A DNA stretch of 6,274 bases, from NCBI GenBank assembly GCA_023427825.1, contig JAEZAI010000564.1, positions 1 through 6,274 on the forward strand, given 5' to 3'. Both the position numbers and the translations under genes were made by a program. The notes beneath the pieces are model-generated. The model saw only the letters and a list, made by a program, of their open reading frames with translations. It had not been told where the DNA came from and searched no databases. Position 1 is the first letter of the stretch. The number at the start of each line of letters is the position of its first letter. Source of the DNA: Actinomycetes bacterium (lineage in GTDB: Bacteria > Actinomycetota > Acidimicrobiia > Acidimicrobiales > Microtrichaceae). Positions 5,934-6,274 of the stretch are shown piece after piece.

Positions 5934-6274
5934 GCCACGCTCACCGGGATGCGACGGCGGTGCGTGGGCTCCGACAGCACCTTGACCAGCTCACCGGTCA
6001 GGTTGGTCGTGGACGCCCCGGTCACCTTCACCGACGCGTAGGTGCCCGGACGCAGCGGGCGGTCGGACGGGAAGTGCACCAGGCGGTTGTGCCGGGTGCG
6101 ACCGCTGAGGCGACCCGGATCGCGACGGCTCGGGCCCTCGACCATGACCTCCTCGACCTCGCCGAGCCGGCGCTCGTGGCCCAGGCGGGAGGTGCGCTCG
6201 ACGACCGTGCGCAGCCGGGCCATGCGCTCGACGGCGACGTCGTGCGGCACGGGATCGGGCAGGTCGGCCGCCTC
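5849..6274 (-). CDS. miaB: MiaB, tRNA-2-methylthio-N6-dimethylallyladenosine synthase, C-terminal part
   Basis: Only the last 141 residues are in the window; the 5' part, including the [4Fe-4S] and radical-SAM domains, lies beyond the right edge. MiaB converts i6A37 to ms2i6A37 in tRNA, acting directly after MiaA. The fragment opens with EAADLPDPVPHDV and a helix ERMARLRTVVER (16-27), the usual link between the radical-SAM domain and TRAM. The TRAM RNA-binding domain follows at about 36-98: VMVEGPSRRDP (43-53), GRTRHNRLVHF (58-68) and LTGELV (92-97). This combination is characteristic of MiaB. The tail after EPTHRRRIPV (102-111) is about 30 residues, and its last 27 lie in the overlap with the kinase-like frame. 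They look unrelated to any MiaB element, as though the original stop was lost. MiaA in the same operon supports the assignment over RimO or MtaB. Confidence 0.93.
   Translation of the reverse strand, partial: EAADLPDPVPHDVAVERMARLRTVVERTSRLGHERRLGEVEEVMVEGPSRRDPGRLSGRTRHNRLVHFPSDRPLRPGTYASVKVTGASTTNLTGELVKVLSEPTHRRRIPVSVACATGGHARRVTGSPASTSIASRPNRPS
5940..5945 (-). promoter_or_regulatory. Ribosome-binding site of the kinase-like gene, inside miaB
   Basis: GGTGAG on the minus strand is 6 bases before the GTG at 5933. The bases belong to the MiaB codons for IPVSV. It supports internal initiation within miaB and argues against any longer kinase-like product, since a TGA in that frame lies at 5993-5991. 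Confidence 0.5.

Overview
The window is about 70% G+C or higher. It carries a tightly packed gene cluster entirely on the minus strand: every gene I can support reads right to left, every visible stop is TGA, and four of the six visible starts are GTG. The set miaB, miaA, dapF, hflX is a familiar actinobacterial housekeeping neighbourhood. With dapC added and the codon style seen here, I infer a high-GC actinobacterium, possibly of the Acidimicrobiia/Ilumatobacter kind. The lineage call is inference from gene order and motifs, not from a marker gene.

Layout in transcription order (high to low coordinates): the C-terminal 141 residues of MiaB, including its TRAM domain, enter from the right edge (6274-5849). 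Next is a 242-residue protein (5933-5205) that looks like an aminoglycoside-phosphotransferase-fold kinase without its N-lobe and with an altered catalytic loop. Then come miaA (5208-4147), dapF (4159-3347), hflX (3350-1875) and dapC (1878-715). All five junctions overlap: 85 bases at miaB/kinase-like, GTGA-type at kinase-like/miaA and dapF/hflX, 13 bases at miaA/dapF and ATGA at hflX/dapC. This is one translationally coupled operon. A 120-base gap (595-714) with two GC-rich hairpins follows. After it, a separate gene for a two-pass membrane protein (594 to the left edge) begins behind a good ribosome-binding site.

The genes combine tRNA A37 modification (MiaA adds the dimethylallyl group, MiaB the methylthio group), ribosome rescue (HflX) and two steps of the succinylase branch of meso-diaminopimelate/lysine synthesis (DapC, DapF). 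The points most worth a second look are the headless, catalytically altered kinase-like protein and its apparent origin at the miaB boundary, a DapF with Ser where the first catalytic Cys should be, and an acidic 15-base tandem repeat at the start of hflX. I see no RNA genes, mobile elements or CRISPR arrays.
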